Positions 7,017 to 15,045 of a DNA stretch of 36,201 nt are shown one piece after another; position 1 is the stretch's first letter; each line of letters starts with the position of its first letter. The DNA is from an uncultured Prevotella sp. Its GTDB lineage: Bacteria; Bacteroidota; Bacteroidia; Bacteroidales; Bacteroidaceae. The notes beneath the pieces were generated by a model. It had not been told where the DNA came from, did no database searches, and worked only from the letters and a program-made list of their open reading frames with translations. The stretch lies in NCBI GenBank assembly GCA_900544825.1, contig UQWP01000035.1, positions 1-36,201 on the forward strand, given 5' to 3'. The position numbers and the translations under genes were made by a program.

Positions 7017-9818
7017 TTAAAGCTTGTATCTTACTCCCAGCAGGAAGGTTCTGCCATACTGATAAGTTCCCACGATGGTCTTATCGCTCTTCTGGCCCTC
7101 ATACTCCAGGTTGCTCTTGTTCACGGTCTTCAAGTATCTCTCGCGCTTGGCATCGAGAAGATTGTTTGCCTTGAAGAAGAGGGAGATACCGTTCTTGAAT
7201 TGCTTCTCGGCACTCAGGTCGAGACCGAACATCGCCTTGTCCCACTGGTCGGCATCCTTGAAAGGAGAAACCAGGGCGAGCTTGGTGCCCGTGAAGGAAG
7301 AGGCCAACTGCGCATTCCAGCCATTCTCGGTATCCTTATATAATAAGGAGATGTTGGCGGTATGAGGAGCCTGGTTTACCAGCGGACGGGTCTGGGTTAC
7401 GCCCGATTTATACTCGGCACTACCCTCCTTGTACTCACGCTTCGAGGTGGTGATTTCAGAATGGGTGTAAGTATAGTTCGCCTTTACTCCGAAGTGGCGG
7501 ATGTATTTGATGACATCGATTTCGAAGCCCATGTTCTTGGCATTACCCAGGTTGTCCGGCATGTAGTAGGCATCGGTTCCGGCGCCAATCTTGCCATCCG
7601 ATGTTACGAACACCTGCTCGATAGGGTCTTTCAGATACTTATAGAATACGCCGGCAAGAATCTGCTCGGTCTTGCTTGGGAACCATTCCCAGCGCAGGTC
7701 GATGTTGTCGATGCGCGCACGCTTCAGATTTGGATTACCTTTTTCCTGATACTCCTCGCCCTGAATCTGATAAGGCACTATCTCGTAGAAGCCCGGACGG
7801 TTGATGGAGCGATAGTAAGAGAGACGCACGTTCATCTTCTTGGTCGGCGTCCACTTGATGGAAGCCGATGGCAGATAATCCCAGTAGCTCTGCTCGCCCA
7901 CCTGCCCCATGTTGCGGAAGTGCTGTAGCATGGTGTAAATCTGGTTGGTATGCTCAGCACGGAAACCGGCATTCAGCTCGCCCACCTCGCTTTTCAGGGT
8001 AACCATGGCGTAGGCACCGCCGATGTGCTCCTTGGAATCGTAGTTGAGCTGCGAAGCCTGAGAATAAGGTGTCTTGCAGACCCAATCGATGTTGGCATAC
8101 TGGTCTAATCCGTTGCCATCCAGTTTCTGCGAAATATCGGCAGGATTGAAGATGTAAGAATAGTATCTGTTGCTGCGCTCCTTTCTGCGATACTGTGCGC
8201 CCGCCTTCCAAAGCGCCTCAACAGAGTTGGCGAAATGGGTATCGTAAGAGAGGTTGATGTAACCAGCCCAGTCGGTATCCTTGTTGTGCTGGAATCGGCG
8301 CTCGGCACTCTTAGGCAGGGTCTTGGTGATGTTCTTGTCGGCATCCCAGATGGAACCCGAAACGGCATCACCGCCATTCTCGGCTGTTCGGCTCACGGTA
8401 TTCGTCAGGGTGACGTAGGTTCTGTCCGGATCTTCCTCCTTTGCCTGCGAGAAGATGCCCGACCAATCGAGGGTAAAATCCTTGGTAAGATGATGCGTAC
8501 CCTTCAGGTTGGTGGCGAAGATACTCTGGGTGGTTGAGAGCGAGCGAACCTCATCGTCCTGGGTGTAGCTGTCAGCTCCGATGTATTCGGTATTGATGCC
8601 GCTATTGTATCTGATGCCCTTGGAATTGGTGCGCACATACATGTTGTACCACTCCAGTTTGTGGCCTGGCAGGGTTAAATCGAACTTGGCATGAGCACCC
8701 GTGGTAAGATCGTGGATGCTGTAGTAGCGATGGTGCAGATTGGAAATGTACATTGCCTGCTCGCCCGATGCCATCTTTACGGAATTGTAGGTACGCTCGG
8801 TGCCACGGAAAGTATTCTGCACGCTTCCGGCGAGCATCACGCCCAGGCGGTCGCCCCAGAAGCGGTTGCCGATGCTCAAGCCTCCGATGAAGTTAGGAGA
8901 TGGCATGGAATGACTCTTCAACTGAACAGGACCGTTCTTGAAATCACTCATCTGTGCCTTGTATTCTTTTCCGAAAGCCTCGTAAGGAGATTTCTTGGTG
9001 TAGTCAGAGCGGTTGCTGGTAAGATAATCCCTGCCATCTTTCCAGAAATAATCACTCGCTCCGATGGCTGCATTCGCCTGAATCTGGAAGCGGGATGGGG
9101 CATCCTTCATCACCATGTCCACCACGCCGCCGGCTGCATCGCCTTCCATATCAGCCGTCAAAGACTTGGATACCACGAGGCGATCCATCAGATCAGAAGG
9201 GAAGATATTCAACGGGATGTAACGGTTTTTATCATCCGGACTTGGAATCTTCACACCGTTTACCAGGGTGTAGTTGTAGCGCTTGTCCATGCCTCGGAGG
9301 ATGGCGTAGGAAGCTTCGCCCGATGCATCACGCTCCATGGTTACACCCGATACACGCTGCAGAACGCTCGCCACGTTGACATCAGGCGAAAGCTGGATGC
9401 TCTGCTGACTCATCACGTTGAGCACGTTGCCTGCATTCTTCACGGTTTCTATGGCGCTGCGGTCGCTGCGGTATTCACGGTGGCCTGTAACCACCACTTC
9501 GCCCAACTGCTTCAGGTCTTCATCCATCGGAATATCCACCTTGTCTTTCTTAGCCACATCCACTACCATCTCCCTGGTCTTGTAAGACATGTAGGAAACG
9601 ATGATGGTAAACTTGCCTTTATCTGGCAATTCATGCAGGGTGAAAGTACCATCGAGTCCGGTGGTGGTACTCACGTTGGGCAGTTCCTTTACTCGGATTA
9701 CGGTTCCGATGAGGGGTTCGCCCGTTTTGTTATCCTTGACTATACCATCCAGCGTGTGAGCCTGGATGGCGGTAGTCGCAGCGGCAAGAAGCGCCGCACT
9801 CAGTAAAAATCTTTTCAT
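7017..9818 (-). CDS. TonB-dependent outer-membrane receptor
   Basis: This 933-residue protein has a signal peptide (MKRFLLSAALLAAATTAIQA). A carboxypeptidase-regulatory-like domain follows at about 22-95 (LDGIVKDNKTGEPLIG, SYMSYKTREMVVDV), then a plug (about 110-240, with VASVLQRVSGVTMERD, AILRGMDKRYNYTLVNG and the ADMEGDAAGGVVDMV region). A 22-strand type barrel ends in GRTFLLGVRYKL with an aromatic/hydrophobic C-terminal insertion signal. It lacks the SusC hallmarks and has no SusD next to it. It resembles the receptors of the TonB/Xanth-Caul kind. It would import a large or scarce ligand using TonB. The phosphatase gene lies 20 nt upstream and the beta-helix lipoprotein 35 nt downstream. 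The ligand is unknown; an organic phosphate compound is suggested only by the neighbour. Confidence 0.93.
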   Translation of the reverse strand: MKRFLLSAALLAAATTAIQAHTLDGIVKDNKTGEPLIGTVIRVKELPNVSTTTGLDGTFTLHELPDKGKFTIIVSYMSYKTREMVVDVAKKDKVDIPMDEDLKQLGEVVVTGHREYRSDRSAIETVKNAGNVLNVMSQQSIQLSPDVNVASVLQRVSGVTMERDASGEASYAILRGMDKRYNYTLVNGVKIPSPDDKNRYIPLNIFPSDLMDRLVVSKSLTADMEGDAAGGVVDMVMKDAPSRFQIQANAAIGASDYFWKDGRDYLTSNRSDYTKKSPYEAFGKEYKAQMSDFKNGPVQLKSHSMPSPNFIGGLSIGNRFWGDRLGVMLAGSVQNTFRGTERTYNSVKMASGEQAMYISNLHHRYYSIHDLTTGAHAKFDLTLPGHKLEWYNMYVRTNSKGIRYNSGINTEYIGADSYTQDDEVRSLSTTQSIFATNLKGTHHLTKDFTLDWSGIFSQAKEEDPDRTYVTLTNTVSRTAENGGDAVSGSIWDADKNITKTLPKSAERRFQHNKDTDWAGYINLSYDTHFANSVEALWKAGAQYRRKERSNRYYSYIFNPADISQKLDGNGLDQYANIDWVCKTPYSQASQLNYDSKEHIGGAYAMVTLKSEVGELNAGFRAEHTNQIYTMLQHFRNMGQVGEQSYWDYLPSASIKWTPTKKMNVRLSYYRSINRPGFYEIVPYQIQGEEYQEKGNPNLKRARIDNIDLRWEWFPSKTEQILAGVFYKYLKDPIEQVFVTSDGKIGAGTDAYYMPDNLGNAKNMGFEIDVIKYIRHFGVKANYTYTHSEITTSKREYKEGSAEYKSGVTQTRPLVNQAPHTANISLLYKDTENGWNAQLASSFTGTKLALVSPFKDADQWDKAMFGLDLSAEKQFKNGISLFFKANNLLDAKRERYLKTVNKSNLEYEGQKSDKTIVGTYQYGRTFLLGVRYKL

Positions 9819-9838
9819 CTATATTGCTATTGAATACT

Positions 9839-10909
9839 TTACTTGTTTCTTGTAATCGTGTGGATGATTTTGCCATCCTTATCTATCATCGACATTCTCA
9901 GCTGCTTCTTATCTACAGTAAATACAGAGAAGCCATCGGCTGAACTGCAGAACACGGTGCCATCGATAGGCTTCACAGGACGAGCCAGAGATGATGAGGA
10001 ATTAACTACGTAGTCGATGTTGTCGCCCTTCTTCTGAATGTGCTGGAAGTTGTGTATGTGACCGCAGGCATAAATTGCCACATTATTATATTTATGGAGG
10101 ATAGGAAGAAGGCGCTTCTGCATGTCGAGGCGCTCACTCTCCTTCTTGCCTGTTTCGGCATAGATAGGATGATGGCCTACCACGATGACCCAGTCTTCCT
10201 TGGCATTCTTCAGCGTTTCGTCGAGCCAGGAGAGCTGAGCCTCAGCATCCTGCTTGCAGGCATCAGGATAGATTTCTGAATTCTTGCGGTAAGAATCGAT
10301 GAGGGGTGTGGTGTCGAGGAAGATGACGCGCACGGTGGTTCCCTTGTGGTCGAACACCTTGGTGTAATATTTGGCTGGCATCATCCAGCGGCGGCTCACC
10401 TTGCCGTAGTCCATAAAAGCCTGGGTATTACCACGATATTCATGGTTTCCGCAAACCGGGAACCAGTTGAGCATCAAGTCGGGATGAGAATAAACCCATT
10501 CGTAATTGGTAAGCCACAGAGGATCCTGTGTAGAAGCCACACCATTGAAATGGTGAATGTCGCCCACTGCAAGTACGCATTCCGGATCTACCGTACCCGC
10601 CATCTCGCCCATCAGTTCGGCGATAGGCTTCTGGTCGTAGTAGCCGTTGCGACCCATGTCATTAGTCATGTAGAGGGTGATTTCGCCCTTCAGTTTCTGC
10701 CATTCGGCAGCATTCGCCTTCCAGTTTGGATTCTGCTGAATAGCGGTTGCTGTACTTTGAGAACAAGTGGTTACTGCTGCGTTTTGAGCCTGCACAGTCA
10801 AGCCTCCGCCCAACAATAAAGCCGAAGCCAAAACAACAGTTGCTACTCTACCTTTCATCATAGCAAAGCCATTCATGCTGCTATGCTTACCCGATACATT
10901 CTTTTTCAT
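9839..10909 (-). CDS. Exported metallophosphoesterase (purple acid phosphatase-like)
   Basis: This 356-residue protein carries the calcineurin-like phosphoesterase motifs in order: ND84MG, GD117IHH, GNHE (154-157), GHHP (245-248) and GHIH (283-286), the metal ligands of a dinuclear centre. The GD-GNHE-GHxH arrangement fits purple acid phosphatase-type enzymes. A signal peptide (hydrophobic run about 21-36, ending VQAQ) predicts periplasmic or surface location. The ATG at 10909 leaves a rather long 20-residue N-region; Met12 or Met18 are alternative starts. It is the first gene of a minus-strand operon with a TonB receptor and a beta-helix lipoprotein, so it may release phosphate or process a ligand for uptake. 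The substrate is not known. Confidence 0.88.
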   Translation of the reverse strand: MKKNVSGKHSSMNGFAMMKGRVATVVLASALLLGGGLTVQAQNAAVTTCSQSTATAIQQNPNWKANAAEWQKLKGEITLYMTNDMGRNGYYDQKPIAELMGEMAGTVDPECVLAVGDIHHFNGVASTQDPLWLTNYEWVYSHPDLMLNWFPVCGNHEYRGNTQAFMDYGKVSRRWMMPAKYYTKVFDHKGTTVRVIFLDTTPLIDSYRKNSEIYPDACKQDAEAQLSWLDETLKNAKEDWVIVVGHHPIYAETGKKESERLDMQKRLLPILHKYNNVAIYACGHIHNFQHIQKKGDNIDYVVNSSSSLARPVKPIDGTVFCSSADGFSVFTVDKKQLRMSMIDKDGKIIHTITRNK

Positions 10910-10982
10910 TTTTCTTTATCTGACTATAATACCTTTATTAAAGATTTCCCCTTTCGGGGTAATACCTGTTAAATTTCGGGTG

Positions 10983-10990
10983 CAAAGGTA
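10983..10990 (-). promoter_or_regulatory. -7 element of the phosphatase/TonB operon
   Basis: The minus strand has TACCTTTG followed by CA, a good TAnnTTTG match 73 bp upstream of the ATG. A TTTG lies only 14 bp further upstream (11008-11005), shorter than the usual spacer, so only the -7 box is firm. Between this and 11103 I see two copies of CTGTTACGGC (11053-11062, 11087-11096). Confidence 0.5.
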
Positions 10991-11103
10991 GGGGTATTAT
11001 GTGTCAAAGAGGTTACAGGGATTTGAATTAGCAGATAAAGAATGCTACAATTCTGTTACGGCTTGCATATAAAAGATGAAAATATCCTGTTACGGCAATA
11101 TGC

Positions 11104-11469
11104 TTATACCGCTTTAGCTCTATCCTTCAAAATCGCAGCCATATTATCGCTCGCCCATCCTATCAGACTATTCATGATAGGAATCAGGGATTCTGCACGA
11201 GGGGTAAGCGAATACTCAACTCTTGGCGGAACCTCGGCATACACCTTTCTGTTTACGTAGCCATCCGCCTCCAGGGTCTTCAAGGTGCTGGTGAGCATTT
11301 TCTGCGAAATATCGGGGATGAGCTTGCGGAGAGCGTTGAAGCGAAGCGGCTCCTCCTTGTGGACATTCAGCGTGTAAATAACGAGCAACGACCACTTGTC
11401 GCTAATGCGGGCCAGCACATTGCGAATCGGACAATCCTGGAAAACCATTTCCTTTATCATTCTTGCCAT
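11104..11469 (-). CDS. HxlR-family transcriptional regulator
   Basis: This 121-residue winged-helix protein has the HxlR signature: a conserved cysteine near the N-terminus (QDC13PIRNVLARI), SDKWSLLVIYTL, FNALRKLIPDISQKMLTSTLKTLEADGYVNR (recognition helix) and the wing VPPRVEYSLTPRAESL. HxlR regulators bind as dimers to palindromes and often respond to electrophiles or oxidants through that cysteine. It is divergent from the cupin gene, with a 285-bp intergenic region holding both promoters and a 16-bp palindrome (11644-11659). It probably controls itself and the cupin gene. The ATG at 11469 fits the family start, and an overlapping longer frame is not available. Confidence 0.92.
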   Translation of the reverse strand: MARMIKEMVFQDCPIRNVLARISDKWSLLVIYTLNVHKEEPLRFNALRKLIPDISQKMLTSTLKTLEADGYVNRKVYAEVPPRVEYSLTPRAESLIPIMNSLIGWASDNMAAILKDRAKAV

Positions 11470-11553
11470 AATCTCTATTCTTACCTTATTAATAATCTAC
11501 TTTTTCTTTTCCATTTCTATCGCTACAACTATCTTATTATCTGCAATAGGCTA

Positions 11554-11585
11554 CAAAAGTAACTAATATCCCCAAAGAAACCAAA
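11554..11585 (-). promoter_or_regulatory. Promoter of the HxlR gene
   Basis: The minus strand shows TTTG (11585-11582), a 20-bp spacer and TACTTTTG (11561-11554), 84 bp before the ATG. Confidence 0.6.
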
Positions 11586-11643
11586 CATTCAAAGTTAATC
11601 TAAGTTAACGCCTGTTTTTTCTTTCTCCAATTCCATCGCAATA

Positions 11644-11659
11644 GTTACCTCCAGGTAAC
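11644..11659. promoter_or_regulatory. Candidate HxlR operator palindrome
   Basis: GTTACCT-CC-AGGTAAC is a perfect inverted repeat (7 + 2 + 7). It lies between the two divergent promoters, 22 bp upstream of the -33 box of the cupin gene. That position fits a site for the neighbouring HxlR dimer. Confidence 0.55.
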
Positions 11660-11681
11660 CATCTCACCCCAAAGTGCCTTC

Positions 11682-11712
11682 TTGTGGGAACGGATTTTTT
11701 GCAGTACCTTTG
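11682..11712 (+). promoter_or_regulatory. Promoter of the cupin gene
   Basis: TTG (11682-11684), a 20-bp spacer and TACCTTTG (11705-11712) followed by CA. The ATG is 42 bp downstream. Confidence 0.65.
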
Positions 11713-11754
11713 CAACGCAATTCATAAGTATAAACATTTAAATAATAGAACAAG

Positions 11755-12204
11755 ATGAAAGAAACAAAGACTATCGCAAAGGCTACCAACTTTACAGCCG
11801 TTGATTTTGGTAAGATGAGTGAAATCAAGGATTACACCTTGCAGTTGGGTCCTGAGATTAAGATTCCCGGAAAGGTATTCGGAGGTCAGAGCGTGAACGC
11901 TACTGGTGGCGAATTCTCATTCCAGAGCTTTGCTCCTGGCACAGAAACTGGCTTCCTTCATACTCACAAGAACCACGAGGAACTGTATTTCTTCATGAGT
12001 GGCAAGGGCGAGTTCCAGATTGATGGCGAGGTATTCCCAGTTCAGGAGGGCAGCGTGGTAAGAGTGGCTCCAGCCGGCAAGCGTTCTGTTCGCAACAATG
12101 GTGCTGAGCCTCTGCTGATGCTCTGCGTGCAGTATCGTGGCGCAACCTTTACTGCTGAGGATGCTACCGATGGCGTTATCCTGAACGAAAAGGTAGAGTG
12201 GTAA
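11755..12204 (+). CDS. Single-domain cupin protein
   Basis: This 149-residue protein has cupin motif 1 clearly: FLH69TH71KNHEELYFFMSGKGEF, with two His and a Glu as metal ligands, then DGEVFPVQEGSVVRVAPAG. In motif 2 (PAGKRSVRN) the usual histidine position is Ser111, so the metal site would have only three of the four standard ligands. Cupins of this size include small dioxygenases, isomerases and stress-linked sensors; the substrate cannot be told. It is divergent from an HxlR regulator, an arrangement common for genes induced by reactive electrophiles or drugs. It is followed by a strong terminator, so it is monocistronic. Confidence 0.87.
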   Translation: MKETKTIAKATNFTAVDFGKMSEIKDYTLQLGPEIKIPGKVFGGQSVNATGGEFSFQSFAPGTETGFLHTHKNHEELYFFMSGKGEFQIDGEVFPVQEGSVVRVAPAGKRSVRNNGAEPLLMLCVQYRGATFTAEDATDGVILNEKVEW

Positions 12205-12236
12205 TTGAACATCAGGGAATCTCCCCCGATGCTTTT

Positions 12237-12280
12237 AGGGAAAATCATACGCAGGTTTATGATTTTCCCTTTGCTTTTTT
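12237..12280 (+). terminator. Intrinsic terminator after the cupin gene
   Basis: AGGGAAAATCAT (12237-12248) pairs perfectly with ATGATTTTCCCT (12259-12270), followed by TTGCTTTTTT (12271-12280). The T-tract doubles as the -33 region of the next promoter. Confidence 0.85.
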
Positions 12281-12301
12281 CAGCTATTCTCTCTATCTTT
12301 G
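12271..12301 (+). promoter_or_regulatory. Promoter of the poly-Asp protein gene
   Basis: TTG (12271-12273), a 20-bp spacer and TATCTTTG (12294-12301) followed by CA. The -33 element sits in the tail of the preceding terminator. The ATG is 84 bp downstream. Confidence 0.6.
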
Positions 12302-12385
12302 CACCATCAAAAAGTTGATAGCGGCACCAAGTAGCCTCTTCAATTAAAATAAATGCAGTAATAACCCTTTAAAGAGAAGATAGTT

Positions 12386-12898
12386 ATGAAAAGAATGATT
12401 ATGACATTGGTAGCAGTATGGATGATGATTACATCTATGAATGCTCAGAGACTGACAAATATTCAGGCAGAAGCTCGTTTTATCACAGATAAGATGGTGG
12501 TGGAACTGGGATTGAGCAGCGTTCAGCGCAACAGCATCCTGAACATCAATCTCAATTATCTCAATGGCATCCGAAGCTATCGCGACATTGATGCCTACGG
12601 CTGGCATTACCGCAACAAGCAGCTCAAGCGCATGATGACCGCCAGACAATGGAAGAGATTCAAGAACTCATACTATTTCTATCGCCCTATCGGCTGGAAT
12701 AATCATGTGTATGTTCACCATATTTACACCAAGTATCCAAAGCATAACTGGGGACACGACAAGCGCCGCCCTCGCCCTGAGTGCAGCTACGGAAGACCAG
12801 GATGGCCAGGCGGAACCCATGTAACTTATAGACCAGGAAAGTGGAAGCACGATAGAGATTGGGATGATGATGATGATGATGACGATGATGATGATTGA
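12386..12898 (+). CDS. Small exported protein with poly-aspartate C-terminus
   Basis: This 170-residue protein starts with a signal peptide (MKRMIMTLVAVWMMITSMNAQ, cleavage after NA or NAQ). A helical part follows (about 28-92) with L-x-S-x-x-Q-R-x-x-I and MTARQWKRF segments that recall the LTxxQ pairs of Spy/CpxP-type periplasmic proteins. Next is a His/Tyr/Pro/Arg-rich basic region (about 93-155), then a tail of ten or more aspartates that is the C-terminus. The tail is encoded by a GAT/GAC triplet run (about 12862-12895) that can slip. An acidic tail of this kind could bind calcium or other divalent metals, but function is unknown. The family assignment is weak. Confidence 0.75.
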   Translation: MKRMIMTLVAVWMMITSMNAQRLTNIQAEARFITDKMVVELGLSSVQRNSILNINLNYLNGIRSYRDIDAYGWHYRNKQLKRMMTARQWKRFKNSYYFYRPIGWNNHVYVHHIYTKYPKHNWGHDKRRPRPECSYGRPGWPGGTHVTYRPGKWKHDRDWDDDDDDDDDDD

Positions 12899-12950
12899 GA
12901 TAATGACAGTGATGATGACTAAGATTAAGACTGAGATTAAGACAAACATT

Positions 12951-13005
12951 CGATGATAAAACAGAAGAAATCCAAGCTAGAGATGATTCTCCGGCTAGGA
13001 TTTCT
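12951..13005 (-). terminator. Terminator of the DXS-like gene
   Basis: AGAAATCC (12966-12973) pairs with GGATTTCT (12998-13005), extended by CTAG inside the stem. On the minus strand it is followed by TCTGTTTTAT. It lies 38 bp downstream of the stop at 13043. Confidence 0.65.
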
Positions 13006-13042
13006 CGTTAAATAAAAACTAACTATGCCGTCTAACTAATAA

Positions 13043-14833
13043 CTAATCATTAATTACTAACAAAACGTCTTCCACAATCTGCTCATCGAGCAGGCGATTA
13101 TCCGAAAGCAACTCCTTCACATCGTATCTGTCGTAGAGTCCCTTCCTGATGCCGCCCACCATCACCTTCATTTCTGAAGTGCCATAGTAAGAGGCGATAC
13201 GCTCGCCGAAACCGCCATCCTTCGAACCATCCTCCAGGGTTACCACCAACTGATGGTTTGCTTTCAGGCTATCCAGCGTCTCGGCATCCACCTCGTTCAG
13301 ATAACGTGGGTTGATGAGCGTAGCATCGATGCCCTTATCAGCCAACAGGCGGACTACATTCTCGCCCTTCTGATAGAACGAACCGGCGGCGATGACTGCC
13401 ACCTTCTCGCCCTGGTGCATTACCTTGTACTTTGCCTCGTAACCATATTCAGCATCAACGGCTTCTGACGTATGAACCACGCCATTGCTTGGCACGCGGA
13501 TGGCGATAGGTTTCTTATCCTGCAGAATGCTCCAGCGGAGCATGGCGAAATACTCCTCGCAGGTGGTTGGAGCCAGATAGATGAGCCCCGGAATGCTGCA
13601 GAGCATCGGAATATCGAAAAGGCAGATGTGGGTGATGTCGTTCATCGAGTTCACTCCGCCTCCTACCACGTTGATTACGGCTGGGTTGGAATTGATGCAG
13701 AGGTCTTGCGCCATCTGGTCGTAGGTACGTTGGATAAAGGTGCTGTAAACGGTCCAGACAGGATGCAATCCACCCTTCGCCATTCCCGAAATCATGGCTA
13801 CTGCCTGCTCTTCGGCGATTCCCATATCGATGTGCTGCTTGCCAGCCAGTTGGCGCTTATCGGCAGTAAAGCCACCTGCGGTAGGAGTACCGGCGGTTAC
13901 TGCGATGAGGGTCTTATCCTGCTTCATCTCGCTGAGCATCCAGTCAGAGAATAATGTACCGTAATCCTCTGTCGGAGCAACCTTCGGGAGGATTCCATCG
14001 GCATTCCTTCTTGGTCGCGAACCGTCTTCCAGATTGAAAGGCATTCCCCAATGCCAAGCCTCCTTATTGGCTACGGCTGGCGCAAATCCATGACCTTTCT
14101 CTGTGTGAATGTGAACCACGGTAGGCTTATCCGTATCCTTCACGCTCTCGAAAACCTGGATGAGTTTTTCGATGTCGTTACCCTCTTCCAGATACTTGTA
14201 TTCAAAGCCCCACGCCTTGAACCAGTTGTGCTCGCAGGTGCCGTTGCTCTCGCGCAAGGCACGCAGGTTCTTGTAGATTCCGCCATGATTTTCGGCGATA
14301 GACATTTCGTTGTCGTTCACCACGATGATGATGCCCGTGCCGAGTTCCGAAGCCTCATCCAGTCCCTCGAAAGCCTCGCCGCCCGAAAGGGATCCGTCGC
14401 CGATAATGGCGATGATGTTCTCATCGGTACCCTTGACGTCGCGCGCCTTCTGCAAACCAGTGGCAAGACTCACGGAAGTGGAAGTATGCCCCACCTCGAA
14501 GTTATCATATTCAGGGCATTCGGCAGGAGATGAATAGCCCGAAATGGCATTCATGTCATCCACGTCGCCGAGGAATCCCGCAGCACGCCCGGTAAGCACC
14601 TTGTGAGGATAGCATTGGTGGCTGACATCAAACACAAACTTATCCTTTGGCGCATTAAACACATAGTGGAGCGCCACGGTAGCCTCCACGAATCCGAGGT
14701 TCGGTCCCACATGACCGCCATGCTTGCTCACACGGTTCAACACAGCCTGTCTTGTCTCATCCGCCACCATCTGCAGCGCCTTCAAATCCAGCTCCTTCAA
14801 GTCGGCTGGCGACTTTATTTTCTCAATATACAT
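13043..14833 (-). CDS. 1-deoxy-D-xylulose-5-phosphate synthase-like protein, divergent
   Basis: This 596-residue thiamine-diphosphate enzyme has the DXS layout. Seen are GGH41VGPNLG, FVFDVSHQCYPHKVLTGRA, GH116TSTSVSLATGL, the ThDP motif GDGSLSGG (145-152) through NDNEMSIA (173-180), KGHGF, and the catalytic Glu341 in GIAEEQAV followed by YSTFIQR369TYDQ. Canonical DXS makes DXP from pyruvate and glyceraldehyde-3-phosphate for isoprenoids, thiamine and PLP. By eye against E. coli DXS, the segment carrying R420 and D427 (DRAG...ADGQTH) here reads VVGGGVNSMNDITH. The substrate arginine is therefore Gly391 and D427 is Asn398, while H402 (H431) and R446 (R478) remain. The protein is also shorter than E. 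coli DXS (620). It may be a paralogue with another acceptor, so I leave the symbol out. Confidence 0.82.
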   Translation of the reverse strand: MYIEKIKSPADLKELDLKALQMVADETRQAVLNRVSKHGGHVGPNLGFVEATVALHYVFNAPKDKFVFDVSHQCYPHKVLTGRAAGFLGDVDDMNAISGYSSPAECPEYDNFEVGHTSTSVSLATGLQKARDVKGTDENIIAIIGDGSLSGGEAFEGLDEASELGTGIIIVVNDNEMSIAENHGGIYKNLRALRESNGTCEHNWFKAWGFEYKYLEEGNDIEKLIQVFESVKDTDKPTVVHIHTEKGHGFAPAVANKEAWHWGMPFNLEDGSRPRRNADGILPKVAPTEDYGTLFSDWMLSEMKQDKTLIAVTAGTPTAGGFTADKRQLAGKQHIDMGIAEEQAVAMISGMAKGGLHPVWTVYSTFIQRTYDQMAQDLCINSNPAVINVVGGGVNSMNDITHICLFDIPMLCSIPGLIYLAPTTCEEYFAMLRWSILQDKKPIAIRVPSNGVVHTSEAVDAEYGYEAKYKVMHQGEKVAVIAAGSFYQKGENVVRLLADKGIDATLINPRYLNEVDAETLDSLKANHQLVVTLEDGSKDGGFGERIASYYGTSEMKVMVGGIRKGLYDRYDVKELLSDNRLLDEQIVEDVLLVIND

Positions 14834-14865
14834 TTTCTTATATTTATAATTATGATTTCCGGTTG

Positions 14866-14873
14866 CAAAGATA
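14866..14873 (-). promoter_or_regulatory. -7 element of the DXS-like gene
   Basis: The minus strand has TATCTTTG followed by CA, 33 bp upstream of the ATG. No TTTG at the standard distance was seen. Confidence 0.5.
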
Positions 14874-15011
14874 CGAAGAATTCAGAAAACCCGCATTACC
14901 CAAACTACAGAAAAAATGAATAATTTTCCCTATTCCGCCAAAAGCCTCTACTTTTTCTTCCCCCAGCCCCATTTTTTCCTTCCAAATCGCTTTCATTTCA
15001 AAAACTTTTCG

Positions 15012-15019
15012 TAACTTTG
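15012..15019 (+). promoter_or_regulatory. -7 element of the AAA-ATPase/nuclease gene
   Basis: TAACTTTG followed by C lies 26 bp before the ATG at 15046. The -33 match is poor (TTTC 17 bp upstream). Confidence 0.5.
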
Positions 15020-15045
15020 CCACAAAGAATAAAAATGCAAAGACT

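Noticed and set aside
8691..9806. Plus-strand open frame of 371 codons
   Set aside because: Antisense of the TonB receptor gene; His/Val-rich and without any recognisable motif.
12668..12949. Minus-strand open frame rich in Ile/Val
   Set aside because: Antisense reading of the GAT repeat; not a membrane protein.
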